Of a stretch of 64,000 nucleotides of DNA, positions 1-11,115 are shown piece after piece. Source of the stretch: Cladocopium goreaui (lineage: Eukaryota > Sar > Dinophyceae > Suessiales > Symbiodiniaceae); assembly GCA_947184155.2 (NCBI GenBank), contig CAMXCT020001417.1, positions 71,040-135,039 of the forward strand. Reading direction: 5' to 3'. Below the pieces are notes generated by a model. It ran no database searches. It was not told the origin of the DNA and saw only the letters and a list, made by a program, of their open reading frames with translations. Both the position numbers and the translations under genes were made by a program. Numbering within the stretch: position 1 is the first letter of the stretch; every line of letters begins with the position of its first letter.

Positions 1-74
1 CGGGCAACACACAGCGCCTGGCCAAATTAATATGGATTATGCAACTATTAATATGGATTATGCATCTGTCTATT

Positions 75-178
75 TACCCTCTGGTAAACTAACATAGCTA
101 TTGAAAATGGCCATTTATAGTGGATTTACCCTTTAAAAATGGTGATTTTCCATAGCTATGTTAGTTTACCAGAGGGTA
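75..178. repeat. Family A MITE-like element, copy 1
   Basis: Non-coding inverted repeat of about 105 bp. The left arm reads TACCCTCTGGTAAACTAACA and the right arm is its complement, ending CCAGAGGGTA. The middle holds two sub-palindromes (CCATTTATAGTGGAT and AAAATGGTGATTTTCC). Every copy begins TA and ends TA, so a TA target duplication is likely, as in Tc1/mariner-type MITEs. Sub-variants carry GGTTATTTAACATAGCC instead of GGTAAACTAACATAGC in the arms. Confidence 0.85.
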
Positions 179-645
179 TATCTATTTATGATTATGCAGT
201 ATTCCCAGTATCCCCAGGTGGCTTCCAGATATCGTAGGCATTGCCATGACCAGGGGGAGCAACGGGAGCTTTGCCGACCAGCAGCTTGCCACTGGAAGGT
301 GCAGCCACATGGTTGCTTTAAATGCTTTATCAATCAATTTGTGGTGTATATATATATTTACAGTATATACAATATAGATTCTAGCATTTACATATTTTTA
401 ATATATATATATACTTATATATACATTTATATATATATACTTATATATACATATTTATATATATACTTATATATATATACATGTAATTATACATTTATTA
501 TATATGAACACTGTGCCCCCCCAGTCATCTTTGTGGGTTTTTAAACCTCAATCAACAGTCGACCCTGAGAATCGCAAATGGTAACCCTGGTGTATGATTA
601 CACCAGTTCCAATTTCCTGGGGGAAGTATATATGTATATATAGTA
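179..645. other. TA-rich stretch without a gene
   Basis: Mostly TATATA microsatellite (about 340-490). Around 215-310 a GC-richer patch is open in one frame but has no clear splice borders. No gene is called. Confidence 0.5.
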
Positions 646-745
646 CTGATTGGTGGTTTGGAACATTTGGATTATTTTTCCATACATTGGGAATAATCAT
701 CCCAACTGACTAATATTGTTCAGAGGGGTTGAAACCACCAACCAG
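646..745 (+). repeat. Family B inverted-repeat element, copy 1
   Basis: About 100 bp. The ends are CTGATTGGTGGTTTGG and its complement ACCACCAACCAG. The middle is asymmetric and always in the same order: TTTTCCATA..TTGGGAATAATCATCCC, AACTGAC, then (in most copies) ATTTTTCAGAGGGG. The terminal bases give GT..AG when read as an intron, and the internal TTTTTCAG resembles a 3' splice site. Confidence 0.8.
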
Positions 746-805
746 TATATCTATATATATATGTAGTGGGATTACTATCCAATATTTTTTAGTGAATTTT
801 CCCAT

Positions 806-850
806 GACAAATGGTGATTTTCCATAGTTATGTGAAATTACCAGAGGGTG
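806..850. repeat. Family A right-end fragment
   Basis: Only the GGTGATTTTCCATAG...ACCAGAGGG half is present. The left arm is missing. Confidence 0.6.
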
Positions 851-872
851 TATGTGTATATATATATATATA

Positions 873-981
873 TGGTTGGTGGTTTCAAACATGAACTTCA
901 TTTTCCATTTCATATGTGGGATGTCATCCGAAACCCATTGACGAAGTCATATTTTTCAAGATGGTTAAAACCACCAACCAG
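873..981 (+). repeat. Family B element, sub-type B2
   Basis: The ends are GGTTGGTGGTTTCAAAC and GGTTAAAACCACCAACCAG. The middle differs from copy 1: GGGATGTCATCC then CATTGACGAAGTCATATTTTTCAAG. It matches the copy at 16384 better than the other copies, so B2 is a separate sub-family. Confidence 0.75.
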
Positions 982-1440
982 TATATATATATAGTTAGTC
1001 AAGACTATCTTGAGTCTTTGGGTGAACAAGCCCCACAAACAGGAATCATGATTATCAGTTGTATCTCCAACAAGTGGTCAACAACCGTCTTCTGGGGATA
1101 AATGACAACTGTTTTTCTTCGGATACATATAGTGGATATGTTTGTCCTCCTTACCATATACAAGTCTCATTTTGCTTACATAATATCAAATGATATCCCC
1201 ATGTGTGCTGTTGATTTATCCGGCCCTGTGTCATCAAACGTGGCTGGAAAATCTTCAATTTAGTTCCATGGTTTTCCACGCTAGAAACTTCCATTTAGTG
1301 CGGCGATTTCCCATCTAGCCATGTTTGAGTACACCGGAGGGTACCAACAAGTCTGCTATACTGCGGATGGAAGAAATCAGAAGAAATCCTACACGGAAGA
1401 CGGTTATCACATTATAATCCCACTACTTACAGTGTTTCAT

Positions 1441-1510
1441 AGTTACCAATAGCTACCAATCGTTACCAACAGTTACCAATAATTACCAATCGTTACCAAT
1501 AGTTACCAAC
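1441..1510. repeat. 10-bp tandem repeat, 7 units
   Basis: Seven consecutive decamers of the form AGTTACCAAT, with small changes in the first three and last bases. Confidence 0.85.
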
Positions 1511-1927
1511 TAATATCCTATTCATATTCCATTGGTTATTGTCCGTTTATCCCATTGTCATGGAATCGAGGGGGGGTTCTGGGGGGGTCTGAGCATTTAA
1601 GCTCCTGATAAGGCTGGGAAATGACAAACCCCTATAAGGCCTTATTAAGGTCTTATTATATTAAGACTTATTAAAGGCTTATTAAGGGGGGTTATCATTT
1701 AAGGCCTTATCTGGGGTCCTGAGGTGTAATTTTTGGGTGGTATGCGGAATGGCTTCGCTTATCCAAAAGTGGTTTATTCAGTTCTTATCATGTAAGCCTT
1801 GGACAAGCCCTGATTAAGCCCTTCTTTTTCGCCTTTAGCCACCCAACCCCCCAAAATCCAGGTCAAATCACTCTTGGACCTGACTTTCTTTCTGAACACC
1901 CAGAAATTCATCTTTCTTTCTGAAGAT

Positions 1928-1960
1928 GATCATTGAATAAGCCATGGATGTTCAATGATC
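1928..1960. repeat. Perfect 10-bp inverted repeat (hairpin)
   Basis: GATCATTGAA at 1928-1937 and TTCAATGATC at 1951-1960, with a 13-nt loop. The surrounding sequence repeats TTATCCATGGCTTATCC. Confidence 0.7.
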
Positions 1961-2340
1961 ATGAATAAGCTATTGAACATCGCTGCAGAAGTCTTTCTTA
2001 TCCATGGCTTATCCAGGCTTATCCAGACCCCCAGACCCCCCAAACCCATTTCGGGTGTTATTGACCGCCAGATCAACCGACTGGATGTGCCATGTATGGG
2101 CACACGGTACGCTACGCGTATCTTACAGCAGCTTTAGCGAACGTTACGTTGGGTTTTTTTCGGATTGACATTCAGTAAACCATAGTAAACCAGCAAACAG
2201 CTGTTTTTTTTCATGTTTGTTTTTTGAGGTTTTCTGAAGGTCTGATCGTTCTAGGAGTTATTTTTCCTCCATTGCGCTATTGGGTGATCAGCTAATCCCT
2301 GAACTAGAAGCTGAATGAAGAGCATCCAGGTGAAATGTAG

Positions 2341-2384
2341 GCAAGGTATGGCAAGGTATGGCAAGGTATGGCAAGGTATGGCAA
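2341..2384. repeat. 10-bp tandem repeat, about 4 units
   Basis: GCAAGGTATG repeated four times without change, then a partial unit. Confidence 0.9.
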
Positions 2385-2641
2385 AGAAACACAAGAATCT
2401 ACAGAATAGCATGAATATTGTGGCTTGAAACTCATTTTTACCATGATTTCAGTGAATGAATTTCCTTTCACGTTATATGAACAACATCTTCAAATCCCAC
2501 AGGACATGTAATCCCAGTTGGTTTATAACTCCGATTTCATTGCGGTTTATGACATAACTAGTGTCTATAGTACTCATGGAGTCTGTAAATCAGCTTTGAA
2601 CCTGTCTGAAACTATGTGCAGTTAAGTCTGGCTCCAGCCCC

Positions 2642-2718
2642 GCGGCACCCGGCAGCGGTATGACAGAAGCACAGGTCTCCCGGCTGCCCACAGACGACCA
2701 CGCAACGACCTTACCATA
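2642..2718 (+). CDS. Possible exon, unknown protein
   Basis: GC-rich island in an AT-rich setting, open in one frame after GTGCAG: SGSSPAAPGSGMTEAQV then SRLPTDDHATT, with a stop just after. Serine/proline/alanine-rich, like a disordered segment. No family is recognised. Confidence 0.2.
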
Positions 2719-3244
2719 GACATCCTCCGATAATCAAACGTGGTTTGCTGGAACTTGTACCATTTATAGATAACGTTTGCATTAATGCATCAAAACTTCC
2801 TTTATTAAGCGGTTTTCCTAAATAGAAAATTGTTATGGTTTTCCCATTCAAACTTTCATTTCAAGGCTATTTCCCATTGCCACGTTTCGTTGCCAAAGGA
2901 ACTGTCCCCGTGTGCATCTGTTTTTCCAATTTAAGATGTTGAAATAATCTTGCATTTTCCCCAATGTGTATATATATATATATGCATATATTTATATACA
3001 TACATATCACTTTTCATTTGCATTTGAACGAAAGACGGAGATACAAGTGAGGAACGACGGTTCATCTGTTTTCATCGGGGGGTTATGCTGTTTGATCTTT
3101 TGAAAGATACTGGTACAACGAGATGACTACATGAGTTCTGACTGAGCCGCTCATGTGATATTTTTTATTTGGTGATATCATTTGTTTTATTCTTGTGGAT
3201 TAGGAAATCGGTTGTAGTCATGACACCATGATTACAAACCACTT

Positions 3245-3347
3245 TACCCTCTGGTAAACGTTTACATAACTATGGAAAATCACCATGGGAAAAACCACTA
3301 TTTCTATGGCCATGATCAATAGCTATGTTTGACATAACCAGAGGGTA
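3245..3347. repeat. Family A element, copy 2
   Basis: Both ends are intact (TACCCTCTGGTAAAC / ACCAGAGGGTA). The arms just inside are diverged (GTTTACATAAC against GACATAACC). Confidence 0.75.
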
Positions 3348-3415
3348 ATTCCTTTTCCAAAATCAATGTACCTATGGTATTTCGTGGGCTCAAGTGGTCC
3401 GGAGAAGTGGCTATA

Positions 3416-3520
3416 TACCATCTGGTTATTTAGCATAGCCATGGAAAATGGCCCATTTATAGATGGTTTACCTATTAAAAGTGGTGATTTTCCATGGCTA
3501 TGTTAAATAACCAGATGATA
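3416..3520. repeat. Family A element, copy 3 (TTATTTA sub-type)
   Basis: The arms are TACCATCTGGTTATTTAGCATAGCC and its complement. The core reads CCATTTATAGATGG...AAAAGTGGTGATTTTCC. This is the second A-type sub-family. Confidence 0.75.
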
Positions 3521-4169
3521 CAAAGATATATAGGTGATGTGTGTTTTTGTTGTTTCGATCGGTGACTGGAGAATAGTGGAGAATGCTAGAGAAAATGTGG
3601 CGCCACATTTCCATTGTTAAGTTTGTTGAACCAAGTAGGTCAACTGTTGATTTATGGTAGATATTGTGCCATGTAGTGGTGGACCTAACTTTGTGCGTTA
3701 ATTTTAGTACATTACATTCACCATTCGTGCATGGTTTAGCCTTTCAGGAAATGTTAACTGCTACCATGGCAATGAGACATTACTTTTTTTCAATGGAAAT
3801 CCTTGTCAAGCTAGAGGGTACCTAGTATGAACTATTTGCGATGAATTCTCCAGTGCCATATTTTTTTTGTCTGTGTGTCTAATTTAACTATCTATCTATC
3901 CATCCATCCGTTTGTTTTTCATTCTGTCTATCTATTTGTATATGTCCCACCTCCTCAGTCCACGCGCATGTTCTTCCATTGGGCCGCTGCAATAACATGT
4001 CGCGTCGGCAATTTTGATTCGGCTGCGCTAGCGCGCTTCCACCTCCATTACGCCTTTCTTACTTCATTCCACCTCCACTTATGCGATGACGATAGCCGGA
4101 GGCCTTTTCGCAGAAAGCTGGCTGCCCCTCTGAATGGGCTTTTTTCTTCTTTCATCCAGTCCTTTGCAG
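3521..4169. other. Gene-free stretch
   Basis: Unique AT-rich sequence with a short CTAT/CATC run near 3890-3910. The last 200 bp become GC-richer before the coding island that follows. Confidence 0.4.
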
Positions 4170-4451
4170 GGCGTGTTCCAAAGCACGGCTCTTCATCAAA
4201 GAGTTGTTTTTGATATCGTCCCTGCTCTGGACTCTGCCTCGACAGCGGCGTGCGTGAACAAGAGTGGCATCATGACCGCCCTTGCAGACATAGTTTCCGG
4301 CTTTGCAAAAGAACTCTTAGAAAAGCCCCCGTGGAAGCGCGCAAGGAAGCAGAAAAGACGGATGAAGAAGAACACGTCCCTGATCAGGATGACCACGGGC
4401 AGAAATGCGAAAGACTTCCTTGTCGAAAGGCTTGGCCGCCATACACAATAA
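4170..4451 (+). CDS. Likely 3' exon, unknown basic protein
   Basis: After TTTGCAG the frame stays open for 93 codons to a TAA. It begins GVFQSTALHQRVVFDIV, has a hydrophobic middle (GIMTALADIVSGFAKELLEK) and a strongly basic stretch (WKRARKQKRRMKKN). Two other frames, one on each strand, are also open for long stretches here, so the frame is uncertain. This one was chosen because of the polypyrimidine-AG border. No family is recognised. Confidence 0.35.
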   Translation, partial: GVFQSTALHQRVVFDIVPALDSASTAACVNKSGIMTALADIVSGFAKELLEKPPWKRARKQKRRMKKNTSLIRMTTGRNAKDFLVERLGRHTQ

Positions 4452-4754
4452 CAAGCCAGCATGTTTTTTCGGATGTCACCTACTTGCCAGCAATTGGAAT
4501 GCAGATGGCGCAAGACAGGCATCGAGCTATTGGCCTTTACGATGAGGGATGTTTCCTCCTTCGAGCGCGAGGAAGTTTCTGGCTTCAATCAATGCTACAA
4601 TAACCATAACCATGTCCAAATTACTCGACGCTTCGATTTGGAAGCGAATGGTTGTCAAAGATAACAACTGTTTTTTTCAATCCTGCTTTTGCTTGGCCAC
4701 AACATTTCACGTGGAAGAATGGCATGATTTCTTTCGTTTCCTGACGTTCCACAG

Positions 4755-4981
4755 TAGCCCACCCCTTTGAGACAGCAGATGCCGTATTGGAGCCTGCGGT
4801 GTGTTCCCTACCTGATGCACGCTCTGAAGGCTCGCCAGTAACCCCAGCTCCATTGCTAACAAATATTTTTCCCATGCTCACAAAGATCGAGAAGTTCCAC
4901 ACTGCACATTCTCCTGATTTACCTATTTCTGTGCCCCAGATCATTATTTGTTTGTCTCTCTATCTTTCTAATCCAAAATAA
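4755..4981 (+). CDS. Likely exon, unknown protein
   Basis: Starts after TTCCACAG and is open to a TAA: AHPFETADAVLEPAVCSLPD, then ARSEGSPVTPAPLLTN and KIEKFHTAHSPDLPISVPQ. The composition is protein-like. Lying 300 bp after the 4170 island on the same strand, it may belong to the same gene. Confidence 0.35.
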
Positions 4982-5912
4982 TGTGATATAACCTAAAGCT
5001 AATCTAATCTATTCAAATCTAGTCTAATCTAACCTAATGATCGATTTATCTGTCTATCTACATTGAGTTGGGGTTGAGCTCGGGATTTAGCAAAATGCGA
5101 TTTTCCAGCCACCGAAGCTTCTATGTTTGGGAAGGTTTGTGCTTGTAATGTTTGGGTCAAACCCCTGTCTTTGTTGAGCACCTGGCAAGCCTACTCAAAA
5201 ACTATGGGGCCAGCAACGTTTTCTTCAGGTTCGTTATTTTTTAAAATTCAGCCAGTGTAATATGTTCGGTCAAATCCCTCGCGGCAGTAATCCCCAAAAA
5301 TGCAAAAACAATCCAAGTTCCCATTACTGTGCTACAAAATGGAACCGCTCAGTTATGTTTGTTGGTCTACAACTGTGCGTCCAACAACACAGAGAATAGA
5401 GGGTTTGACTTTACATTCAAAATCCAACAGCAAAAGCAAACCAAAACAACAGAACAGACAAGAAAAAAACACACGAACAAAAACAAAAACAATTGCGGTA
5501 ACTGTGGAAATTCGAGGTTTCTTTCGGTTTGTTGTTATTTTTATTTTTGTTTGTTTTGTTTTTTTTGTTTCTTCTGGGGAGGTTTCCAGTCGGTTTGTTT
5601 TTATGGCGAATTTGTTTTGAGTCTGCGATGTTTTTTAATGTTTTCGCTCAAACCATTTTTTTTGGTTCCCGTTGGCCCTGGCCTCATAAATCTATAACCC
5701 CATCTAACTATAGTTTTCACTGCCGTGTATCCAGCAGTAAACCATGTGAACAAAACCAATTTGTAACAAAACTGAACTAAGTATGACAATAATATATATA
5801 TATAATATACCTACCATAAACCCAAATTTACCATTGTTCATCTATCATATTTGGAAGTGTTGTTCCACTTGTAACTGGATACATAACTATCCCAACTCGC
5901 TGGCGTCCCCAG
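4982..5912. other. Gene-free stretch with A/C- and T-rich tracts
   Basis: Short repeats of CTAATCTAA near 5000-5040. An adenine-rich tract (5410-5510) is followed by a thymine-rich tract (5520-5640), which produces spurious Lys/Phe-rich ORFs. Confidence 0.5.
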
Positions 5913-5990
5913 GTTGAGGTCGCCGCGGCCAAGGAGGTGCCAACTCTGGCAGCCAAGACGTGCCGATGGCTGCAAAACCCAGGGACCCAG
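5913..5990 (+). CDS. Candidate internal exon, unknown protein
   Basis: Exactly 26 codons between CCCCAG/GTTGAG and CCCAG/GCGGGA: VEVAAAKEVPTLAAKTCRWL then QNPGTQ. It would use a GC donor. It is an isolated GC-rich island. Opposite-strand frames are also open. Confidence 0.3.
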
Positions 5991-6910
5991 GCGGGAGGGC
6001 ATTGGACCTTTTGCTTTTTGAGCCAAAAGTAGCGGGGTATGTTGGGGTTGGATTTTTTCGATTTTTTTTCGAAAACCCCAAAGTTGGAGGTTGTTTTGTG
6101 GAAAAGTGTTGAGGAGAACTATTGTGAAAGGCAAAGAAAAAGTGGTAAATCCTTTTACTTGAGGAATGCCCCCATGAATTTGGGAACTTGCCTGGAAAAA
6201 TTGGGTTGTTCGGCTCTTGATGACGCACAACGCCTCTAATTGGGGTGGACCACTTTGGAACGGAAACATCCCCACCATTCTGGTTCACTCATCAGGCTCC
6301 CGCTGTTTCCATTCAATGTTTGTGTTTTGTGTGTGTTTTAACTAATAACTGATAACACTAGACAACATAATTATCATGATTGATTTATTGGTGTGAGTCA
6401 AATCCCCGGTACGTTGGTAAACGCCAAAGTAGTCTGTTATTGGATGTTCATCCCCCAAATGTGCTATAATAGGTGTTGATCCATCCCCGAATCTATTTCT
6501 GATAATACATGTGTGTAAGTGTATACAACCATTGAAAATTATGTTTACACACAATATTGGTTTTATTACTTACATATATGATTAGATATTGTATACCCAT
6601 ATAGTACGACATGTATATATTTCAATAAACATGAATACAATAGTCTATGGCGATAAGTATCAAAAACATTCAGAAACCACATTTATTGGAATTACAAACC
6701 TTAGTTGATATATATATATACTATTTTTTTTGGATATATATATATATATATATATATGTATACATATATACATACATATATACATACAGTGTTACAGTGA
6801 TACTGCTGTTGGTTCGACCCAATCATCTTTGCTTCCTGTCCAGGTCTTTTTTGGAGCCGGGGATCTCGGGTTGTCAACATGGGTCATCAAAGAGATATCG
6901 GGACATGATA
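5991..6910. other. Gene-free AT-rich stretch
   Basis: TA microsatellite about 6705-6785. Nothing else could be supported. Confidence 0.4.
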
Positions 6911-7125
6911 GCCTCTGGTAAATTAACATACCATCTGGTTATTTAACATAGCCATGGAAAATCGCCATGCTATTAATAGGTAAGCCATCTATTTCTATAG
7001 ACCATTTTCCATCGTTATGTTAAATAACCAGAGTGTAGACCGTGAAAATGACCAATTTTCAGTGGAAACTAGTCTTCCAACCCCGATGGCTGCCAGGGTC
7101 GAACTGTTAATTTACCAGAGTGTAT
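6911..7125. repeat. Family C element interrupted by a family A element
   Basis: The outer ends GCCTCTGGTAAATTAACA and GTTAATTTACCAGAGTGTA are those of family C (compare 9860 and 14661). A complete A element (6929-7037) interrupts it, after which the C sequence resumes (GACCGTGAAAATGACCAATT). Confidence 0.75.
6929..7037. repeat. Family A element, copy 4 (nested)
   Basis: TTATTTA sub-type, TACCATCTGG to CCAGAGTGTA, sitting inside the C element above. Confidence 0.8.
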
Positions 7126-7875
7126 ATAATATGTTTTTTTGTACGGATATGAAAATTACTTAAAACATCTTTGAAAATGATTCTGAAATTCTCATAATCT
7201 TGTAGCAAAGTTGGTGAACACAAGTGGTTAGGATTTATGGTACTTATAACTAGTTCGTCAGATGATGGGATACCAACACACATAACTGGGAGACCCCACC
7301 CTATCATGGTGTATCCATTTACTGTATCTATGTGTAGTTTGTCAGCGTTTTGCCCATGAAACGCGCGCCGTTGCTATGTTTGATGACTAGAATGTCTTGT
7401 AGCAACCCCAAAAAAGAGAAGCCATGGACACCCAGTAGGCGAATGATTTTCTGGCTTTGAACTTCGGCCAGAAAGGTGAATTTCTGAAACAGCGCAGCTG
7501 TTTCATGGTGTTTCCAGAGTGCTACTCATTGTGTTTTGTATGCGTTTTTGTAGATGGTCACATTTACAAGAGCATGTATATTTGCATATATTTGCATATA
7601 TTTGCAGATTTAATGTGCACATACATATGGTCGTCATATCGTATATCCAACAAGACCGTGCTGCAAAGCTTGGGTGACCATGCTTTGGCCACTGTTTGAT
7701 GAATTTAGACGGAGGAATTTGATGGACTTAGATACGTTAGTTGCATGATGCAATCATTTCACGTTTGATAAACACGTCGTGTTTCTGTCTTGGCTTCCAA
7801 AATGGCCCCAAGGTTTCCTGTTGATTTTAGGATATTGGCTGATGAGGAGTTTCAAACATGTTCGCATAATTTTAT
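7126..7875. other. Gene-free stretch
   Basis: Unique sequence. Near 7580-7600 there are three tandem copies of CATATATTTG. No island with clear splice borders. Confidence 0.4.
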
Positions 7876-7971
7876 CTAGTTGGTGGTTTGGAACATTTTT
7901 TCCATATATTGGGAACAATCATCCCAACTGACTTTCATACTTTTCAGAGGGGTAGGTCGACCACCAACCAG
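7876..7971 (+). repeat. Family B element, copy 2
   Basis: CTAGTTGGTGGTTTGGAAC to ACCACCAACCAG, with internal CTTTTCAGAGGGGTAGG. Confidence 0.8.
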
Positions 7972-9250
7972 TTATATTTTTGCATGCAAATTTCGTGTTT
8001 CTTCCATCCCAATCCCAACTTGGAAAATGATGGGCCCCAGATTTTCTTTCGCCATGGGACTTTGCGAGGGACGGTGCTGGGGTTCCCTCGCCATCACAAA
8101 CCGTGGGACCTCAGGTGGTTGTGGGCTTGGCTGCGGGAATCACATTGGCTGAGGCTCAGTTTTTCTTGGGGGATGGAGGAACCTGAGGAACCCCAACATT
8201 TTGAGGATTTCTCCAGCAAAAATGGGGACGTCACCAAGAAAAATATGGTGGTTTTATCATCAATTGATGTTAGCCACACTGGTGGACATAACTCTGATAT
8301 ATCAATTAATAAGTATGATATTAATTGTTGGATGTTATCTATCAATAACTCTGATATACTATGATTAACTATTGGATTGATGGATACTGATGGTAGATAT
8401 CTTTAGTTCATGGGCTTTAAGAAAAGCATCAACTCATGACTGTGTCCACCTATGATGGGCTTATTTTCTTGGTTTATCAACCAATACGTTAGAGTAACAA
8501 GAGCGCAGACATATCCGTTATATATCATATATATATATATATCATTATATATATATCATATATATATAAGATATATTTATATATATATATATATCGGTCA
8601 GTCTAGTCATAAACCAACTCAACTATCTATGTCCCCTCGTCCGGTGGAGATAGTGCAAGATGTTCATCTTCTTGTTGAAAGGGAAGTCATGGACATGGTG
8701 AAAAATCCTTTGCTCAATTGGTGATTGTTCCAATTGCTAAGTTATTAGATTACCGAAGGGTATATTTATCCGAGTTGCCCAAAGATTCAAAAGATAGAAA
8801 AAGTGTGTTCGCTGGATCATGTGTTTTGTCTCATAATTTCTGGGTGTCCAATGTTTCTAACTATTTCAGGCGTGCTTTGCCACGTTCTCTTGGATTTGTC
8901 TACCACCGATGCATCCTAAACACATACGAACGTCTATTATTCAAGATGTGTATATGACATGATATTATATGATTTTGACTATGATATGATATGATACAAT
9001 ATGACTTTTTAAGTATCATATGATATACAGTGAATATACATAGTTACATACATACATCATCACATGACCTGAGTAGTACCTGTCAATTGCCCGTATGCAA
9101 AACCGGAAGCGAATTCGTGGGGCCCCTGTGATAACGAAATAATGATTGGTTGGTGAACATAACTCCAATGTCCCTAGCCTTTTTGATGCTTATAGCTATA
9201 GATTATAGCATTCATAGGGCGATTCTCACTCCAAATTATCAAATAGTTAA
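7972..9250. other. Gene-free stretch
   Basis: TA microsatellite 8518-8595. Around 8605-8935 the + frame is partly open but without good borders. ATGATAT-rich tract 8955-9030. Confidence 0.4.
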
Positions 9251-9369
9251 TACCAGCTGGTTATTTAACATAGCCATGGAAAATCACCATGCTATTAATA
9301 GGTAAACCATCTATTTCTATGGGCCATCGAAAAACCATGGCGAACTGTGAATGTCATAACCAGATGGTA
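9251..9369. repeat. Family A element, copy 5
   Basis: TTATTTA sub-type on the left (TACCAGCTGGTTATTTAAC), but the right arm reads GTCATAACCAGATGGTA, so the arms are mismatched. Confidence 0.75.
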
Positions 9370-9384
9370 AATCCCATTTTCATG

Positions 9385-9480
9385 TACCCTCTGGTTATTT
9401 GTTACATAGCCATGGAAAGATCCACCATGCTATTAAGAACGGTAAACCGTCTATAAATGGAACATTTGGTACTTCATAAC
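9385..9480. repeat. Family A element, copy 6 (right end missing)
   Basis: Starts TACCCTCTGGTTATTTG 15 bp after the previous copy. The right terminal CCAGAGGGTA is absent and the homology stops near CATAAC. Confidence 0.65.
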
Positions 9481-9859
9481 TTGCTTGCTTGCTCAGCATG
9501 CCCAGAGAACGGACCTCCCATAGATTGGCGGGCTTCGAAATTCACCAAACAGGTGGGATCCTCATCATATTGTTGATTATCTCCCGCAAAATAAAAAACG
9601 TCCCCATGAAAAAAAAGGTTACGAGTTGAAGTCATGAAACTTAGACCAAAACTTCAAACATGCTGTGAATAAACCCAGTTGTCACTTGAATAAGCCTTTT
9701 TTTTGCTATGGTTTCCCCATAGTCATCCCCACCAGAGTCTTGGTCAGGTTCATCCGCATGAAAACGTCATCAAAGTGCTGAGTTTTCCAGGGAACCTCCG
9801 GTATCTTAGGGGGGAGAGTGGCTTATGAGATATCGATAGTATGAAATAATATTAGTGAT

Positions 9860-9971
9860 TACCCTCCAGTAAATTAACAGTTCGACCCTGCCAGTCATCG
9901 GGGTTGGAAGATGAGTAAAACCACTAAAATTGGTGACTTTCAGGGTCAACATGTTAATTTACCAGAGGGTA
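9860..9971. repeat. Family C element, copy 2
   Basis: Ends as in family A (TACCCTCCAGTAAATTAACA / TTAATTTACCAGAGGGTA) but with a different core: TTCGACCCTG..CAGTCATCGGGGTTGG..CACTAAAATTGGTGA. Confidence 0.8.
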
Positions 9972-9991
9972 ATTGATAAGACATTTATAAT

Positions 9992-10099
9992 CTGATTGGT
10001 GGTTTGGAACCGTGGAATTTTATGACTTTCTATATATCGGGAATAATCATCCCAACTGACGAACTCATATTTTTCAGAGGGGTTGAAACCACCAACCAG
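9992..10099 (+). repeat. Family B element, copy 3
   Basis: CTGATTGGTGGTTTGG to CACCAACCAG, 20 bp downstream of the C element. Confidence 0.8.
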
Positions 10100-10329
10100 A
10101 TATTAGTGATTGATAAGAAATTTATAAAGGTTCTTCAAAGTGTTTATAAGTGAATGTGGGCATAATGTAGAGTATATTATTATTGGCCATTGGGGCTTAT
10201 ATGATTGATATTAAATTGGTGATTTGCGCGTCATAACCCCCAAAACAAAGCAAAACATACTTGGAATATGTATGAAGATGTTCATGTTTTTGTGATTGAT
10301 ACAGTATTTGTTGCAAGTCGGGAGTTTCT

Positions 10330-10432
10330 CAATGGCTGGGGGATCCCCTGTCGTCACCATTGGTTTCACTATTTTATGGTCATCCATGACTTGGATGATT
10401 TGGTGTACCCCCACCATTTTAGGAAACCTACA
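10330..10432. repeat. Family I element
   Basis: GGGGGATCCCC on the left, then GTCATCCATGACTTGGATGATTT, GTGTACCCCC and TTTTAGGAAACCT. It matches the copy at 32051. Confidence 0.55.
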
Positions 10433-10630
10433 AGTAATTAGGCCATAGTGCAGAACATACTTGGAATATGTTCATGTTGTTTATTTTTGTTCGGATTATG
10501 GCCTCGTATAACCTGGCTACATCCAAGTGTAAACCTTCAGGAACAGGACTGTCAATCAGCCAAACCCTCTGTAGGACACGAAAAATTGCAAAAAACACGC
10601 AAAGGTCTTGGGGGTTTTCAGGATAGCTTT

Positions 10631-10760
10631 GCAAAGTGGAGCCCCGAAACCGTAGCTAAATTGGTGAACATAACTCCAAGAAGTATGGTTTAGGCAGCTT
10701 ATAACTATACAGTTAATTTGGTATAAGCCAACTTATAACATCTTATAACTGGGGTGGTCA
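10631..10760. repeat. Family D-related fragment
   Basis: GCAAAGTGGAGCCCC...GTGAACATAACTCCAAG...TATAACTGGGGTGG, diverged from the intact D copies. Confidence 0.5.
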
Positions 10761-10941
10761 CGTTCTACATTCCCTCAACATGACGAAACAAAGATAAAGT
10801 AAAACATCTACTTCAGGCGCCACCAAGTTTTTGACTCCTGGCGCGTTTGTTGTTTGGTCCCTTATTTCACCATGTGCAGTAAACATCTAGCGTTCCTGTT
10901 TTGTTTTGGTATGAGCGGTCAAAGTCGCAAGCCAACCATCA

Positions 10942-11020
10942 CTGGTTGGTATATATTGGGAATGTAAACATCCCAACTGACTTTCATATTTTTCAGAGGG
11001 GTAGGTCAACCACCAACCAG
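10942..11020 (+). repeat. Family B element, copy 4 (internally deleted)
   Basis: Only 79 bp: CTGGTTGGTATATATTGGGAA joins directly to the centre, then TTTTTCAGAGGGGTAGGTC and CACCAACCAG. It ends exactly where the coding-like sequence at 11021 begins. Confidence 0.75.
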
Positions 11021-11115
11021 ACATGAAAGACCTGCAAAAGAGACCATGGTTGCACCCGCTCTTCGGGGATCACTTGCGTTGAGGAAACTTTGGTTGAAAG
11101 CGCTCACTTGCGCTG
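11021..11115 (+). CDS. Coding-like island after a family B element
   Basis: Directly after the B terminus CCAACCAG two + frames are protein-like: MKDLQKRPWLHPLFGDHL and MVAPALRGSLALRKLWLKAL. The second resembles the amphipathic segment before the second membrane helix of SLC1 carriers only weakly. The frame is unresolved. Confidence 0.2.

Larger units (their letters stand above)
1511..2641. other. Gene-free stretch with TTATTAAG clusters
   Basis: About 1620-1710 has repeated, inverted copies of AAGGCCTTATTAAGG. A hairpin at 1928-1960 and a decamer array at 2341-2384 are listed separately. No convincing coding island. Confidence 0.5.

Noticed and set aside
4196-4588. 130-codon - strand ORF
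   Set aside because: Overlaps two open + frames; no splice or start context. Kept as an alternative only in the entry for 4170-4451.
5410-5640. Lys/Gln-rich and Phe-rich ORFs
   Set aside because: Low-complexity A/C and T tracts.
5838-6288. Two - strand ORFs of 130-146 codons
   Set aside because: They overlap a + strand exon-like GC island and contain poly-Phe/Lys stretches from A/T tracts; composition is not protein-like.
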